A stretch of DNA of 64,000 bases from Saposhnikovia divaricata (taxonomy: Eukaryota > Streptophyta > Magnoliopsida > Apiales > Apiaceae): positions 171,226,147-171,290,146 of the forward strand of contig CM071597.1 in assembly GCA_036435485.1 (NCBI GenBank), written 5' to 3'. The translations under genes and the position numbers were made by a program. The notes beneath the pieces were generated by a model. It did no database searches. It saw only the letters and a program-made list of their open reading frames with translations, and was not told the DNA's origin. Positions 10,234 through 22,165 of this stretch are shown here, piece after piece. The first letter of the stretch is position 1. Each line of letters opens with the position of its first letter.

Positions 10234-11545
10234 ACAAGTTTCCTATGTTTCTTTGTTCAACTGACTTGGTTTTGCTACACTCTCCATTAACAAAGTTCTT
10301 ATTGACAGGCCCGTACTTTTTATTCAATTTTGTTAAAGTTGCTTTGCTAACAGGCTTAAGTCTCAAAGAACAGTCTTTTTCACTGTCTGAAGCAACTTCC
10401 CTATCAACATCTAACTTAACTTCTGCTAATTTGTGAAAAGAATCAACTCCTTGTTTACTATAAATTTCTTCAGTTTTAGCCTTTGATCCCTTCCACTTAG
10501 CAATTAAGTCTTGTTCCTCTTTTAACTGTTTTATTAAACACTCTTCTCTTTTCAGAGCCTCAAGTAACTCATTCTTAGCATCCTGGAAATTTCTTTTCAT
10601 TGTTTCAAAATCAATTAGTTGAGTTTCTAACAGAGTATTCCTATCACCTATCTTAGCATTAAGATCTTTAATCTTTTTGTTCTCCTTGTTAAGCGATTTT
10701 AATGTAACATACATGTTATACAATTCATTAGACATTTCATTAACAACATTATCACATTCATCTTTGGAAAGGTCAGTTAGGTTTGTAGAGTATACCTGGT
10801 TGCTTGCTGAACTAGCCTCTTCATCAGTTTTGTTTGCCATGAGTGCAAGATTGACAAACTCCTCTTCTGCATCTGATTCATCTCCAGCAGCCCAGTCACT
10901 TTCTTTTGACAGGAATGCTCTCCCTTGTTGCTTGAGAAGATCAAAATATTTCTTCTTGTAATCAACAGCTTCAAACTGCTTCTTTTCTTTCTCAGTTTGG
11001 GATTTCCTGCATTCATTGGCAAAGTGACCAGCAATTCCACAGCTATAGCATTTGATCTTTGATCTTTCAACCACATCCTTGTTCGGTTGATAGCTTTTCT
11101 TGAATTGCCCGGTTCCTGCTGGATTCTTCCTGAATCTTAGCTTCGAAAATCTCTTTGACAGAAATGCCAAATACTCATCTAGATCTTCAGCTTCATCCTC
11201 ACTTAATGCATCAGGTTCTTCAATCATCTTGCTTTTACCTTTGCTAGTTTCAGCTTCACCTTCACAAGTTTTTGAACTTAGTGTGGCTTCTACACTCTTC
11301 ATTCTTCCACCACCTTGGATTGTTGGAATATTGGCCACCAAGGCAATAGATCCACCTTTCTTCTGGATTTTCTCCACTTCCTCATCTTGCTGCATTTCAA
11401 GCTCATAGGTCTTCAGGATGCCATACAGTCTCTCAAGTGTAAAATCTTTGTAGTCCTGAGAGTTCCTCAACGAGACTGTTACCGGCTTCCATTCCTTAGG
11501 GAGAGATCTCAGAAACTTTAGATTGGAGTCCTTGGTTTCATATTT

Positions 11546-11553
11546 TCTCCCAT
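11546..11553. repeat. 8-bp target site duplication (left) of hAT-type element 1
   Basis: TCTCCCAT is repeated exactly at 12923-12930. Eight base pairs is the hallmark of hAT transposition. Confidence 0.9.
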
Positions 11554-12922
11554 TAGGGCTATAAATGAACTGATACACTCGCGAACGGCTCGACGTTCGG
11601 TTCGAAAAAAGCTCGGTTCGGGTTCGGTTCGATTCACAAACGAGTCGATCTTGAACATGATTTTAAGGATCGATTTATAAACGAATTGAAGTTGATCATG
11701 ATAAAGTTCGACTCGATAGCTCGCGAACAAGATCGATTAACGTGTTCGTGAACATAGTTCATGAACAGGCTCGTGAACATAGCTCATGAACATGTTCGTG
11801 AACAAGTTCGATAATTGAGCTCGTTAACATGCTCCGTATTCGAGTTCATTAGTGGTTCATAAACAAATTCGATAGATAATCTTCTATATATAATAGATGT
11901 CTGATTATTAAAATATACTTTCGAAAATCTTATTAATTGTACACCATTAATTAGAAAATCTTATATGTTATGCTAGATTTTATAATTATTTATTTTATAA
12001 TAAAAAAATGATAATAATGATAATAATAATAGTAGTATATGTAGTATAATAGTATTTATTTGTCAAAATATGTATCAAATTAAATATTACATCATTTTAA
12101 GTGCTAAATTTTAGAATTAAATATTATTGATGTATAAATTTATTTATACTTCTTAAATATATATAACAAGATATTAAAATATGTTTATTATTGTGTAAAT
12201 TTTGAAACTATAATAACTTGAGATACTTGCAAATATGAAATATAAAGACCAAATTAAGTTAAATAAACACTACAAATACAATAATATTTTTTTTAATACT
12301 ACAAATTTATAAAATGTAATAAGATAATACTATAAACATAAAATCTATGCCAAAATTGATAAGATTGTAAATTTATGTAGGAGACCGATACTTTTGTATG
12401 ACTGACGTTTTATAGATTTTATGTGAGAAAATTAATATTTTGTATGAATAATGATATTTTATGTAAGGAGATGTGAGAATTTTATTGGTTGATGATTTTA
12501 TTTTTATTTTTAGTGTTGAGGCATAAATTTAATTATTTAATTTTGGACTTTTCAATTTTTTTAATGCTAAATTTTTATATACAAAAATAAGAAAATAAGT
12601 TTATGAGTTGTTCGTAAGTGAGCTCGTGAGCATAAGTTCGCGAGCAATATTTAAGATTATTCGTGAGCATAATTTTATGAACAAGCTCGTGAACAAGCTT
12701 AATGAGTTGTTCGAAAGCAAAAGTTCGTTAATAAGCTCATGAGACATGTTCGTGAGCTATTCGTGAACGGTTCGCGAACAGCATTTTATCTTAACGAACC
12801 GAGCTCAAACATATTTTTTGGCTCGATTCAAGTTCGAGCTCGAGTTCGAGTTCGATAATTTCTTAACAAACGATACATGAACATATTAGAGTTCGGCTCG
12901 GCTCGGCTCATTTACACCCCTA
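11554..12922. mobile_element. Non-autonomous hAT-type element 1
   Basis: The 1369-bp element is bounded by the exact 8-bp duplication TCTCCCAT and has imperfect terminal inverted repeats. The left end reads TAGGGCTATAAATGA; the right end, reverse-complemented, reads TAGGGGTGTAAATGA. Subterminal zones are full of GAGCTCG/GGCTCG and GTTCGTGAAC-type near-palindromes (11580-11840 and 12600-12900). The middle (11880-12600) is A+T-rich. No transposase ORF is present, so it must have been mobilised in trans. It interrupts the capsid region of copia-2 gag, whose homology resumes cleanly on both sides. Confidence 0.9.
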
Positions 12923-12930
12923 TCTCCCAT
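12923..12930. repeat. 8-bp target site duplication (right) of hAT-type element 1
   Basis: TCTCCCAT is the exact partner of 11546-11553. Confidence 0.9.
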
Positions 12931-13466
12931 ACAACTTTAGACCATTCAGTAACTTTTGAAATCTACTGAATATGTCTGATAGATTTTCACCAGAGGAGTA
13001 GTGAAAATGCTCTTATTGTTGTATTAGGAGCTGCATTTTATTTTCTCTTACTTGCTCAGTTCCTTCACAGATTGTTTGAATAGTGTCCCACACTTGCTTG
13101 GCAGTAGTGCGGTTTATAACACAATCAAACATATCTTGGTCGATGCCATTGAATAGGATGTTCATAGCCTTCTTATCTTTGTGAATCTCCTCCATGTCTT
13201 CATCTGTGTACTCAGCTTGATTCTTTGGAATAGGCCTTCCAGCAGCTACAGTGGCAGCATCTTGACCAATCCCAGAGTTGGCCTTCATTGGAACATGAGG
13301 TCCTTTCTCTATGCAATCTACATAACCTTCATCAATGGCTGAGAGATGAAGGTGCATCTTTACTTTCCAGTGAAAGTAATTATCTTTGTCAAGCATTGGA
13401 ATCTTCACACCTGTATCCTTTCTTCCCATGGTTTTGATCTTTAGACTTCTTGTATTTTAGAAGCTT

Positions 13467-13478
13467 GCTCTGATACCA
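13467..13478 (-). promoter_or_regulatory. Primer binding site of copia-2
   Basis: On the minus strand this reads TGGTATCAGAGC, a perfect 12-base match to the plant tRNA-Met complement. It lies two bases inside the LTR boundary at 13481 and fixes the element as minus-strand. Confidence 0.92.
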
Positions 13479-13854
13479 ATTGTTAGGTCCCGAAGTATCG
13501 TAGAAGGGGGGTTGAATACGATACTACCAAAATAATTCGATTTTCAAGATTTTTACGGATAACAATTTTTCGGATCTTGAAATCAAAAATAACGAAACAC
13601 AATTTCAGGAATATATCTTTATTGATAATAAACCCGAAGAGGTGTTACAACTTCTAATCCAATGGATTAGCTTCAAAACCAGAACACTCCTAAGGATAGT
13701 TTAGGCACGAGGACCTTCTACCCGACACTTCCTGAAAGCGGGCTAAGCCCGCTTTCCTACTAGATGGACTGTCTAGCAGCTTATACAGAGAAGATATAAG
13801 AGAGAAGAGAGAGTTGTGTGTTAAGGTGTGTTTTGAAATGAAATACAACATGCC

Positions 13855-13862
13855 TATTTATA
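13855..13862 (-). promoter_or_regulatory. TATA box of copia-2 LTR
   Basis: TATAAATA on the minus strand lies in a good position for transcription toward the copia-2 gag. Confidence 0.5.
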
Positions 13863-13930
13863 GATTTTAGAAAGTCACTATGCTGTACTATTTCAACAAC
13901 CCCTGTGGGCCCCTCCAGCCACTTTTTGAA

Positions 13931-14139
13931 TAGTAGCCGCCATTTGCACAATAGCCGTCATTTGCATAGTAACCGCCATTTGCACAGTAACCGCCATTTG
14001 CACAGTAACCATCATTTGCATATTAACCACTATTTGCATAGTAACCACTATTTGCATAGTAACCGTGAATAGTAATCATGAATAGTAACCATGAATAGTA
14101 ACCGTGAATAGTAACCATGAATAGTAACCTTGCATAGTA
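13931..14139. repeat. Short tandem repeats in copia-2 LTR U3
   Basis: About seven units of an 18-bp repeat (AGTAACCGCCATTTGCAC type) pass into about six units of a 13-14-bp repeat (AGTAACCATGAAT type). Both share AGTAACC. The array lies upstream of the LTR TATA box, where LTR enhancer repeats are often found; an enhancer role is inference. Confidence 0.85.
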
Positions 14140-14498
14140 TTACTATTTTTGCCTGCTTCTTTTGGGCTTCTCTCTTCTTGAGATATTATGTTTGTCCTTG
14201 ATCGTCAAAGGCTTTGGCAATTCTTTCTATGAATTAATATGTTGATCCTTCTCGTATGTGCTGACACTTAGTGCACTGGTCTGGTTCACAAGTGACTAGC
14301 ACTGATCTTGATCTTCACACCTTCGTTACATTCCAATTGATTAGCCTGCAGCAGTATTTTCAAATAATATAAAAACATGGAATCTTTTGGCCCTTCAACT
14401 GAATCATCTGTACACTTATTCTGTCACTGAGGCTTGATCATGTTAATGAACTTCTTTCAGTGACTTGATCCTTGTTGGTGCCCGTTCTTCAAATTTCA

Positions 14499-15441
14499 CG
14501 ATCCTTGTATCGAGTTAATATTATTTATCTTTTATCCTAGTAGAGTTATACATATCTTTCATCCTAGTTGAGTTATACATGTCCTCTATTACATATTACA
14601 TTACATTATGCTTTACATTTCTCATGATTATGTCTATTTTGGCCATGGAACATCGTCCTGGTTCTGCAGGAGTTTCTAAAGAATTGTGCCTCGTAATTCT
14701 TCTTTGAAGCGGCCCCACTTCTCTTCTACATAGGTGATTTTTATCTTACAAAGTAACTCGGGTTTACTTAACCGAATTTCATGCATTCAAACTTGAATTT
14801 CATGTATTCGTCAAAGATCATTAAAAACATAGAGCTTAACCTCGTACCTTATGGGTTTCACTATTTCTTCATCATAGGAACAGGCCAGGGGTTATCCCCA
14901 CAGTGATTTGGTCATCATGATTTAGTTGGCCCATTGAACCAAGCTCTTGGTATCTCCAGTCAGTAAGGTTTGGTATCCATCATGATGCCGTTAAGCAATA
15001 GGCTTAAGGCCCATCCCTCTCAATGATTTTACAACTATCTTTCGGTATAACCAGATTCTCTTGGTTTAACCAGATTATTTTAGTTTAACCATCTGGTTAG
15101 TGAATCCACAACATTATCATTTGACTTTACTTTACAGAGTCAATATTGATAATTCTCGTTGAGAGTAGTTGTTTAATGGTATTATGTCCTCATAATAGAG
15201 GTGAGACATACCATTGCACATACAACTATGTGATCTCGAAATTTGTAATTTATTTACACAATAAATGCATATTAAAGACACATTTTCTTGTCATTTTTGA
15301 TTATCCTTTACAAAGTGAATACTATATCGGCCTTCACATGCATATACATTACGCAATAGACTCGTATTCCAACATGAATCGAGCTACGTATAATTGTCCT
15401 TTTTGGAATTCCATGACACGACTACATTCGTTAATTTGAAC
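14499..15441. other. Unclassified repeat-derived DNA
   Basis: No gene or intact element was recognised. The sequence is moderately A+T-rich and lies between the copia-2 LTR and hAT-type element 2. TTATCCTAGTAGAGTTATACA-like words repeat at 14530-14580. ORFs of 97-100 codons here have no recognisable family. It appears continuous with 16567-20497 once the hAT-type element is removed. Confidence 0.6.
15434..15441. repeat. Target site duplication (left) of hAT-type element 2
   Basis: ATTTGAAC matches ATGTGAAC at 16559-16566 in 7 of 8 positions, fitting an ageing hAT duplication. Confidence 0.75.
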
Positions 15442-16558
15442 TAGAGCTATTCGCGAACAAGCTCGAGCTCGGCCCGTTAAGAGCTCGAATCGGCTCGGCT
15501 CTTTAAGAGCTCGAGTAGAGCTCGAACAATATTTTTGTTCGTTAAGCTTAACGAGCTCGAGCCGAGCTTTAGGGTGTTCGGCTCGAGCTCGGCTCGTTAA
15601 AGCTTGAAAAATATCAAAATTTTTACTTTTTATTTTTTTATCTCCAACCAAATTAATTTTTTATTTTTTGAAAATTTGGGAATATCACTAAATTAGATAT
15701 ATGTTGACATCTGTACGGTTGGATCATCGAGAAATATTTTTAAAAAAATAGAAACAACAATTCGTGACAAAGTACTAGTTACTAGTACTAGTTAGAATAG
15801 TAGTGATCTACTAAGATCTCCAACCAAATTAAATTTTTATTTTTTGAAAATTTGGGAATATCATTAAATTAGATATATCTTGACACCCGTACGGTTGGAT
15901 CGCTGAGAAATATTTTTTAAAAAATAGAAACAACAATTCGTGACAAAGCACTAATTAATAATACTATTTAGAATATTAGTGATCTACTAAGATCTCCAAC
16001 CAAATTAATTTATTATTTTTTGAAAATTTGGGAATATCACTAAATTAGATATATCTTGACATCCGTATGGTTGGATCATCGAGAAATATTTTTAAAAAAA
16101 ATAGAAACAACAATCCGTGACAAAGCGCTAGTTACCAGTACTGGTTAGAATAGTAGTGATCTACTAAGATCTCCAACCAAATTAATTTTTTATTTTTTGA
16201 AAATTTGGGAATATCACTAAATTAGATATATCTTGACATCTGTAAGGTTGGATGGTCGAGAAATATTTTTAAAAAATAGGAACAACAATCTTTGACAAAG
16301 CACTAGTTACTAGTACTAGTTAGAATAGTAGTGATCTACTAAGATCTCCAACCAAATTAATTGTTCACAAACAGCTCGAGCTCGGATCGAGGCTGTTCGT
16401 AAACAACTCGAGTTCGGCTCAGTTCGGTCAAAGCTCGGCTCGGTTCTTTACGAAATCAGCTCGGTTCGTTAAGATCAAAGCTCGGCTCGGTTCGTTAAGG
16501 TCAAAGCTCAGCTCGTTTCGATCAAAGCTCGGCTTAGCTTGGTTCGTGAACAGCCCTA
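15442..16558. mobile_element. Non-autonomous hAT-type element 2
   Basis: The 1117-bp element has imperfect terminal inverted repeats: left TAGAGCTATTCGCGAAC, right (reverse complement) TAGGGCTGTTCACGAAC. An 8-bp target duplication has one mismatch. The flanks are runs of GAGCTCG/GGCTCG words (15465-15610 and 16370-16545), like element 1 but clearly a different family. The core is almost entirely a tandem array of a 176-bp unit. No transposase is encoded. Confidence 0.85.
15642..16364. repeat. 176-bp tandem array inside hAT-type element 2
   Basis: Units start (CTCCAACCAAATTAA) at 15642, 15818, 15994 and 16171, with a partial fifth at 16346, giving spacings of 176, 176, 177 and 175 bp. Each unit is A+T-rich and ends in an AGTACTAGTTAGAATAGTAG-type stretch. 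Units differ by scattered substitutions, so amplification is not very recent. Confidence 0.93.
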
Positions 16559-16566
16559 ATGTGAAC
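16559..16566. repeat. Target site duplication (right) of hAT-type element 2
   Basis: ATGTGAAC is the partner of 15434-15441 with one mismatch. Confidence 0.75.
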
Positions 16567-19500
16567 TATATATTAACTAATGACTTTTATGTTCTTAAAG
16601 TCAGACATCTAACATCCATACTATATCCAAATAGTACAATTAGATATCGTTTCCAATGCAGCCCAAACTCACGAGTATATCTCAAACGCCTTAGTCTCAT
16701 TGCAATCACTTTCAAGTGACCAATTTCGATTTGACTCATGCATCTACTTAGTTTACCAACTGTGTAGCCTATGTCTAATTTTGTACAATATAAAAATTTA
16801 CAACAAACTTCTGATCATTCTTGAGAGATCCTTGTTAATCTACACTTAGATAGATACGAATACATTCTAGCTATACTAGATTAACTTACGTTGATCTCTA
16901 CAAGATTCACATCACCAACGTGTGACATGTATCCTCTAAGACTTCAAAAGTTATTAACATTTTAATCTCCAAAATCAAAACTTTAAGTCTCATCCAAATT
17001 TCTAGATATGATCATCTTGTCCTTATGTCTCCTAATGATCAGATCACTCACATGCAATCACAATAATCTTATCTTCTCATGTACAAATAACACATACACA
17101 CTTGTTAATTTACTGATTTTCTATCAATTTGACATCTCGACATTGACATAAGTCACATTTTCGTAGTTACTTTACCAGTCATCAGCCAAGGCTTCAATTC
17201 ATAATTGACAATACCAATTTTTAGCATCCCAAAAATTATTAATTTTAATTTATCTAATTACCAAATTTTAGCCTCCCTGAACTGGCAATACTCATTCACT
17301 CAGTTACCAAATTTGAGCGTCCTCAAAGTGGCACTATATCGTTTATTATGAATCCATAGCATATTTGAAAAAAATCAAATTTCATATGCCAAATTTCCGT
17401 ATCTATGTTGTTTCAATCAACATAATCACCAAAATACAGACTTTCTACTCTTGCCTTAGCCAGAGAAACCAAGAAAGACTGTTTCAAATTTCATTGATGT
17501 ACTTTTAATTTTCACAATGCCTACAATTTAAGTATCATCTTGATGAAACCATACTCTCATAACTCAAGAATATATCATAAAGTAAGTTATAAGGTCTTCA
17601 ATTTTGACTGTAATCTTTTAACTATCATTTTGACCTTTTACTTTTCTTTGACCCATATATTCATTTTCTAATTTGAAAATTTGTTTGGGCCCAAATGGAA
17701 TCTATCTCGCAAGAAGATCCATACGTTATTAAACACGATTCTATCAAATAGAATCACTTCTCTCTATTTCTTAACATCCATTTTCCCCCACAAAGATATA
17801 GAGAGATCATATTTACTTGAAAAGTGTCATAGTCCATTTTCTTACATACGTGTTAGAAATATTGTCTTATTGACTTTTTAATCCTAGTCAATTTCTCTAT
17901 TGATATCCTTTTTTCCAATAGGATCATCAGAAAATTCTTATAACTTATCTCAAGCTTTAAGGTTTACCTTCAAGCAAAATTTCAGACATTTTTGGACTAA
18001 CAAATTTTCCTAGTCTTTTGCGCTGTCTAGGTTCAACCTCACATTCATCCAATAACTCATAAATTTATTTGAATAAATTTTAATTACAGATTTACAAGGA
18101 ACTACTAATTCATAATAGAAGCATGCCTAGATTCCATAATTACATTATAATGAATCTCACAAATTAGATTCAAGGCATCTGCAAGATACCCCCACATTTT
18201 AAATATATATAAAAATGTTTCTCTACATTCTAGAATTCACAGAAAATTTTATTATTTTCACTTCAAGATACCCTCACATTTTAATATTTTTAAGAATATC
18301 AAATACATTCCAGAATTGATAGGAAATTCGATTATTTCCTTTTATGGTATCTTGTTTAAGAAATGATTAGTCACTTCATAACTAATATCCTCAAATTCAG
18401 TGATAGTCTGAACTGATCACAATCGTTTCACATCTCCCGTTGGACCGTAACTTATGCCTGCAACTACTCCATCTATCTAATGCGAGTAAGGTACAGTGGC
18501 CTCATGAATATTCACGTTAACAAAATTCACCCAGTGATTATTCACCAACAAAATCATTCTTTACCATCTTAATTTTCCGTACTAATTTGGTTTTCAATCT
18601 CGTGCTTATAGAGTATATTCTTCTCTATAAAGATTCATTTTTACTCTTTATCTAGTGTACGTAATCAATGTATTACTATAAAGTAATCACACAACTTATT
18701 ACTACCTCTCACTAGAGCAAGTTTCACATCGTTCATTAAAACCTCTCAGGTTTTAATATCATGTTCAAAATAGATATTTTTATCAACAAGCTTTAATCAC
18801 AAGACAGGTATTTTAAATCTAAAATCTTTTATCGTAGAAGGGACATTTTAAACTATAGATAGTTGGAATTATTATATGCTTTTCTCTAAGTCTAAGTTGG
18901 TGATTAGCCACTTAGACCCGGAATCACTGCACTATGCACTGATTCCTAACAAAATATATTGATTCAGACTCTATCCACTAAAAATATTTATTGACTGGGG
19001 CTTCTAAATAAAAATGTTGGATCGGCGTCACCCGACCTCTTACGCTATCTAGGCGACATCTTAGGCCAATTTCTCAAATTACTAGGCTGGCGTCACAGTC
19101 CTCTTACGCAGTTATTCCAATTTCTATTGAAAATAGGGTATTATCATGTAAAATACCTTTATCACTAATTACATGTGATCTAATACTAAGAACACACATA
19201 TTTACTCAGTCATCATTATCGGTGTGTATCTCCCATTTAAGAATACACATTCACTAAATCAATATTATCATTATCATCACCTCTAAATCATTTATGAATA
19301 ATATCTGGACTGAAAAATTGAAATTCCTTGTATCTAAAAGTATAGGTTTTGCAGTAAACAATCCTAGTATGACTTAAGAACCATATTTGTATCATAGTTT
19401 AAAAACAAGTCACTTGACCGATAAGTGAGGGATAGTAGCACTTGTCTGGATAGAAGTGGTAGTATTGAATAAAATGAAAGATAGTCCTAGTGTATCCGAG

Positions 19501-20497
19501 CATCTAACTCTGCTAACTCTGTGCTATGAAATCCTAAAGTATAAAATCAGTCTCGCGTTAGTCGTCTAATTAGTTGCATTAACTAATATAAATGACGACT
19601 AGATTCCTAAAATCTACGCTTTCGTAAATTGTAGATAATAGTCATGCATGGATAAACAGCTAATTAACAATCATGCTGGACACGTAATCACATAATCTAA
19701 TCAAAAACAGATCATATCTTCATTACGCTAACCACACAACTTAACAATTAACACCTAATTGAATTCAAATATCTTTTTGAATAATATTTTGGCACATAAG
19801 TAATTAAAATCCCTTTTTGAAGCTAATTTATCTTAATTAAATGCAATTAAACTTAATTAATGATTATTTAATAAAATTAATCAATTACTAAAAGTGATTC
19901 ACTAATAAGATTAAATAATTTCACTAATCGTATTTAATTAGATTTAATTAAATATTTTTATCTCAAAATAAACCACTTTAAATCCTTTTTAAATAATTAA
20001 AATCAATTTAAAAACAGTGAATACAATTATTCAATTAATATTTAAATTAATCGAGCAATTACATCACTGAATTGTAAATTAAAGTTAAGTATATTAAACA
20101 AGATTTAATATTCAAATTTTTAGAATAATAAAGTACATAATTAAATAAACCAAGTAAATAATCAAATAAATAATTAATAGGAATGAACAAATATCGAACA
20201 TCAAATCACAATCTGAAATAACTAATATGTGTCCAAAGATATAAGAACGAAAAATGATGAATCAAATACCAATGGACAATGTTGTCCGATTGGGGCTGAA
20301 AAAGGATCACAATGCACAACTTATACTAATTCAAATTTGAACAGCAGATGTACTAAGACTTTGAAACAATGATCAACTAGAGAGTTAAAGTACATTCAAC
20401 AGAGTGATAAAATTCATAAGAAACGAACTGATAGCAAATTTGCTATGAATTTTTGAATTTCAAGTCACACAGCAGAAATTATTCAGCTGGACCAGGT
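16567..20497. other. Old unclassified repeat DNA, possibly a decayed long LTR
   Basis: There is no ORF of note in 3.9 kb. A stretch at 19020-19050 (GGATCGGCGTCACCCGACCTCTTACG) resembles the GGACCGGCGCTACTCGGCCTCTTAC block of the long gypsy LTRs in this window (30849, 41408, 52575) in the same orientation. This suggests a diverged minus-sense LTR of that broad type. 19750-20180 is extremely A+T-rich. Boundaries and identity are unresolved. Confidence 0.45.
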
Positions 20498-20500
20498 TAT
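20498..20500. repeat. Target site duplication (left) of CACTA element
   Basis: TAT is repeated at 22413-22415. Three base pairs is the CACTA (En/Spm) signature. Confidence 0.8.
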
Positions 20501-20810
20501 CACTACAAGAATTTTTGAATCAGACGACACACATTAGACAACGATTCGACGAAAATGTGTTGGCTAAAATTTTCACACAACGGTTTTTTATTCATGCTTT
20601 TCGTTGTATTGTCTGATCATGCACTTTACGACAGTTTTAAAAAGTGTTGTCTGGAAGATCAAAATAGACAATAGTTTTACAACGGTTTTGGAAAGTAGTG
20701 TTGTCTAACAGGTTGTCTTACAATGGTCCAAAAAAGCGTTGTAAAACTTAGACACGTGTTTTTATCGGATATTGCTTCAGAAGTAGTCACACAACGGTGA
20801 CTAAATACTA

Positions 20811-20897
20811 TTGTCTGATTTTAACAACGTTTTTGGAAAGCATTGTCTGAAGAAACTTCAGACAATGCTTTCCAAAAACGTTGTTAAAATCAGACAA
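20811..20897. repeat. Perfect 42-bp palindrome with 3-base loop in the CACTA element
   Basis: Arm 20811-20852 and arm 20856-20897 are exact reverse complements (42 of 42) separated by AAA. The arms carry the TTGTCTG and ACAACG subterminal words. This is the strongest local hairpin in the window. Confidence 0.95.
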
Positions 20898-21849
20898 GTG
20901 TTTTCATAAGACGTTGCATAAAATGTAATCAGATAATGGTTTGTGAATACCGTTGTCTGAATTTCATGCAACACACAATGATTTTGTACATTAAATCATT
21001 GTCTTCAACACTTTCAGACAAGCATTTAAAAATTTAAACTGTTGTCATAAACTTATTTATACAAGCATTTTATAAATAAACCGTTGTCACATGTGACAGC
21101 ACGTGATTGGTGGAAAATTTTTCACCTGGATTGCTGAGGTGGCGAAATAAGAGCCCTTGATTGAAATGAGATTAGATATTAGCCGTTAGATTAAGAATAA
21201 AAATATATGTGCTTATCGAATATATCACTAAAAAATTTAGTTACCAGTAAACATGCTTTGTTAGATATTGCATCTATTCCTTACAAGTCATTCTTATAGT
21301 TGGTAATATGGTTTGTAGGTTTTGCTCACCTATCTTATAATAATTCCTGATAAATGCGGATCTTATTTATCCTTTTTGGCAGCTGAAGCAACACCAAGTA
21401 TTGAAGCAACAGCAGGGTAATATTCTGAGGGGTCAGTAAAAAATGTCTCCCTGCAGTAGGGGAAATGCAAGTAATGGTCGTCCACTGGGCTTATCAACTA
21501 ATGTCCTTTTGTTTTAGTTTTATGGACAAGCTGTGCATTTGTAATTTTGTTAATATTTGGAATGTTTGTAAATGCTCTGATTTTGTATTTTTGTTTTGGT
21601 AAAGCATTGTTTATGAATAAAAATGGAAAATAGTTTAAATTAAACCATTGTGTGAATCAAATAAAAATGATGATTTGGATGATTAATACCATTGTGTGCT
21701 AAGATCTCTAACAATTGTTATCTTTCAAGAAATCGTTGTGAACAAAACGAAGGGACAATGCTTTATTTTTCGGGAACCATTGTCTGTATAAGGCAGAAAT
21801 AACAGTTCAAATTAAACAAACCATTGTCTGTAGATGGCAAAAATAACAT

Positions 21850-22165
21850 ACAATAGACCAAATTTAAAAAACCATTGTATAATCTAGGTATTACACAATA
21901 GACATGTCTGAAAAAACCCTTGTTAAAAACATAATTAGACAATAGACCAAATTTAAAAAACCATTGTATGATCCAGGTATTACACAATAGACATGTCTAA
22001 AAAAACCCTTGTTAAAAACATAATCAGACAATAGACCAAATTTAAAAAACCATTGTATGATCCAGGTATTAGACAATAGACATGTCTGAAGAAACCCTTG
22101 TTAAAAACATAATGAGACAATAGACCAAATTTAAAACACCATTGTATGATCCAGGTATTACACAA
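21850..22165. repeat. 89-bp tandem repeat in CACTA subterminal region
   Basis: Units begin ACAATAGACC at 21850, 21939, 22028 and 22117, exactly 89 bp apart, about 3.5 copies. Each holds CCATTGTATGATCCAGG and ACAATAGACATGTCTGA words. It produces overlapping repetitive minus-strand ORFs (Met-Cys/Ser-Asn-Thr-Trp...) that are artefacts of the repeat. Confidence 0.93.

Larger units (their letters stand above)
10234..13429 (-). pseudogene. gag: Copia-2 gag, interrupted by an hAT-type element and truncated by copia-1
   Basis: The start is the ATG at 13429 (minus), MGRKDTGVKIPMLDKDNYFHWKVKM, a plant copia Gag N terminus. The first 138 codons end in a stop at the position where relatives have Tyr (LLIQQ then EHFHYSSGE). 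The frame resumes to 12931, is split by the 11554-12922 element, and continues 11545-10234. That part carries LKFLRSLPKEWKPVTVSLRNSQDYKDFTLERLYGILKTYELE, a CCHC knuckle CYSCGIAGHFANEC (C-X2-C-X4-H-X4-C) and a long charged coiled-coil tail. Copia-1 begins at 10233, so protease, integrase and RT are not in the window. The ATG near 11578 belongs to the inserted element and is not a true start. Confidence 0.9.
13481..14498 (-). repeat. 5' LTR of copia-2
   Basis: The inner edge is exact: the LTR ends (minus strand) ...CCTAACA just before the primer site. The outer edge at 14498 is my estimate from the last convincing TG start (TGAAATTTGAAG on the minus strand). It contains a minus-strand TATA box (13855-13862) and a field of short tandem repeats (13931-14139). 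Its GAAGGGGGGTTGAATACGA motif near the inner edge is shared with the copia-3 LTR at 22665, so the two LTRs are distantly related. Confidence 0.75.

Noticed and set aside
21383..21439. Possible last exon of a CACTA transposase (LKQHQVLKQQQGNILRGQ then stop)
   Set aside because: Too short to call as a feature of its own; noted only within the CACTA element entry.
21763..22165. Three overlapping minus-strand ORFs with IIQWFFKFGLLS repeats
   Set aside because: They span the 89-bp tandem repeat of the CACTA subterminal region; the sequence is repeat-driven.
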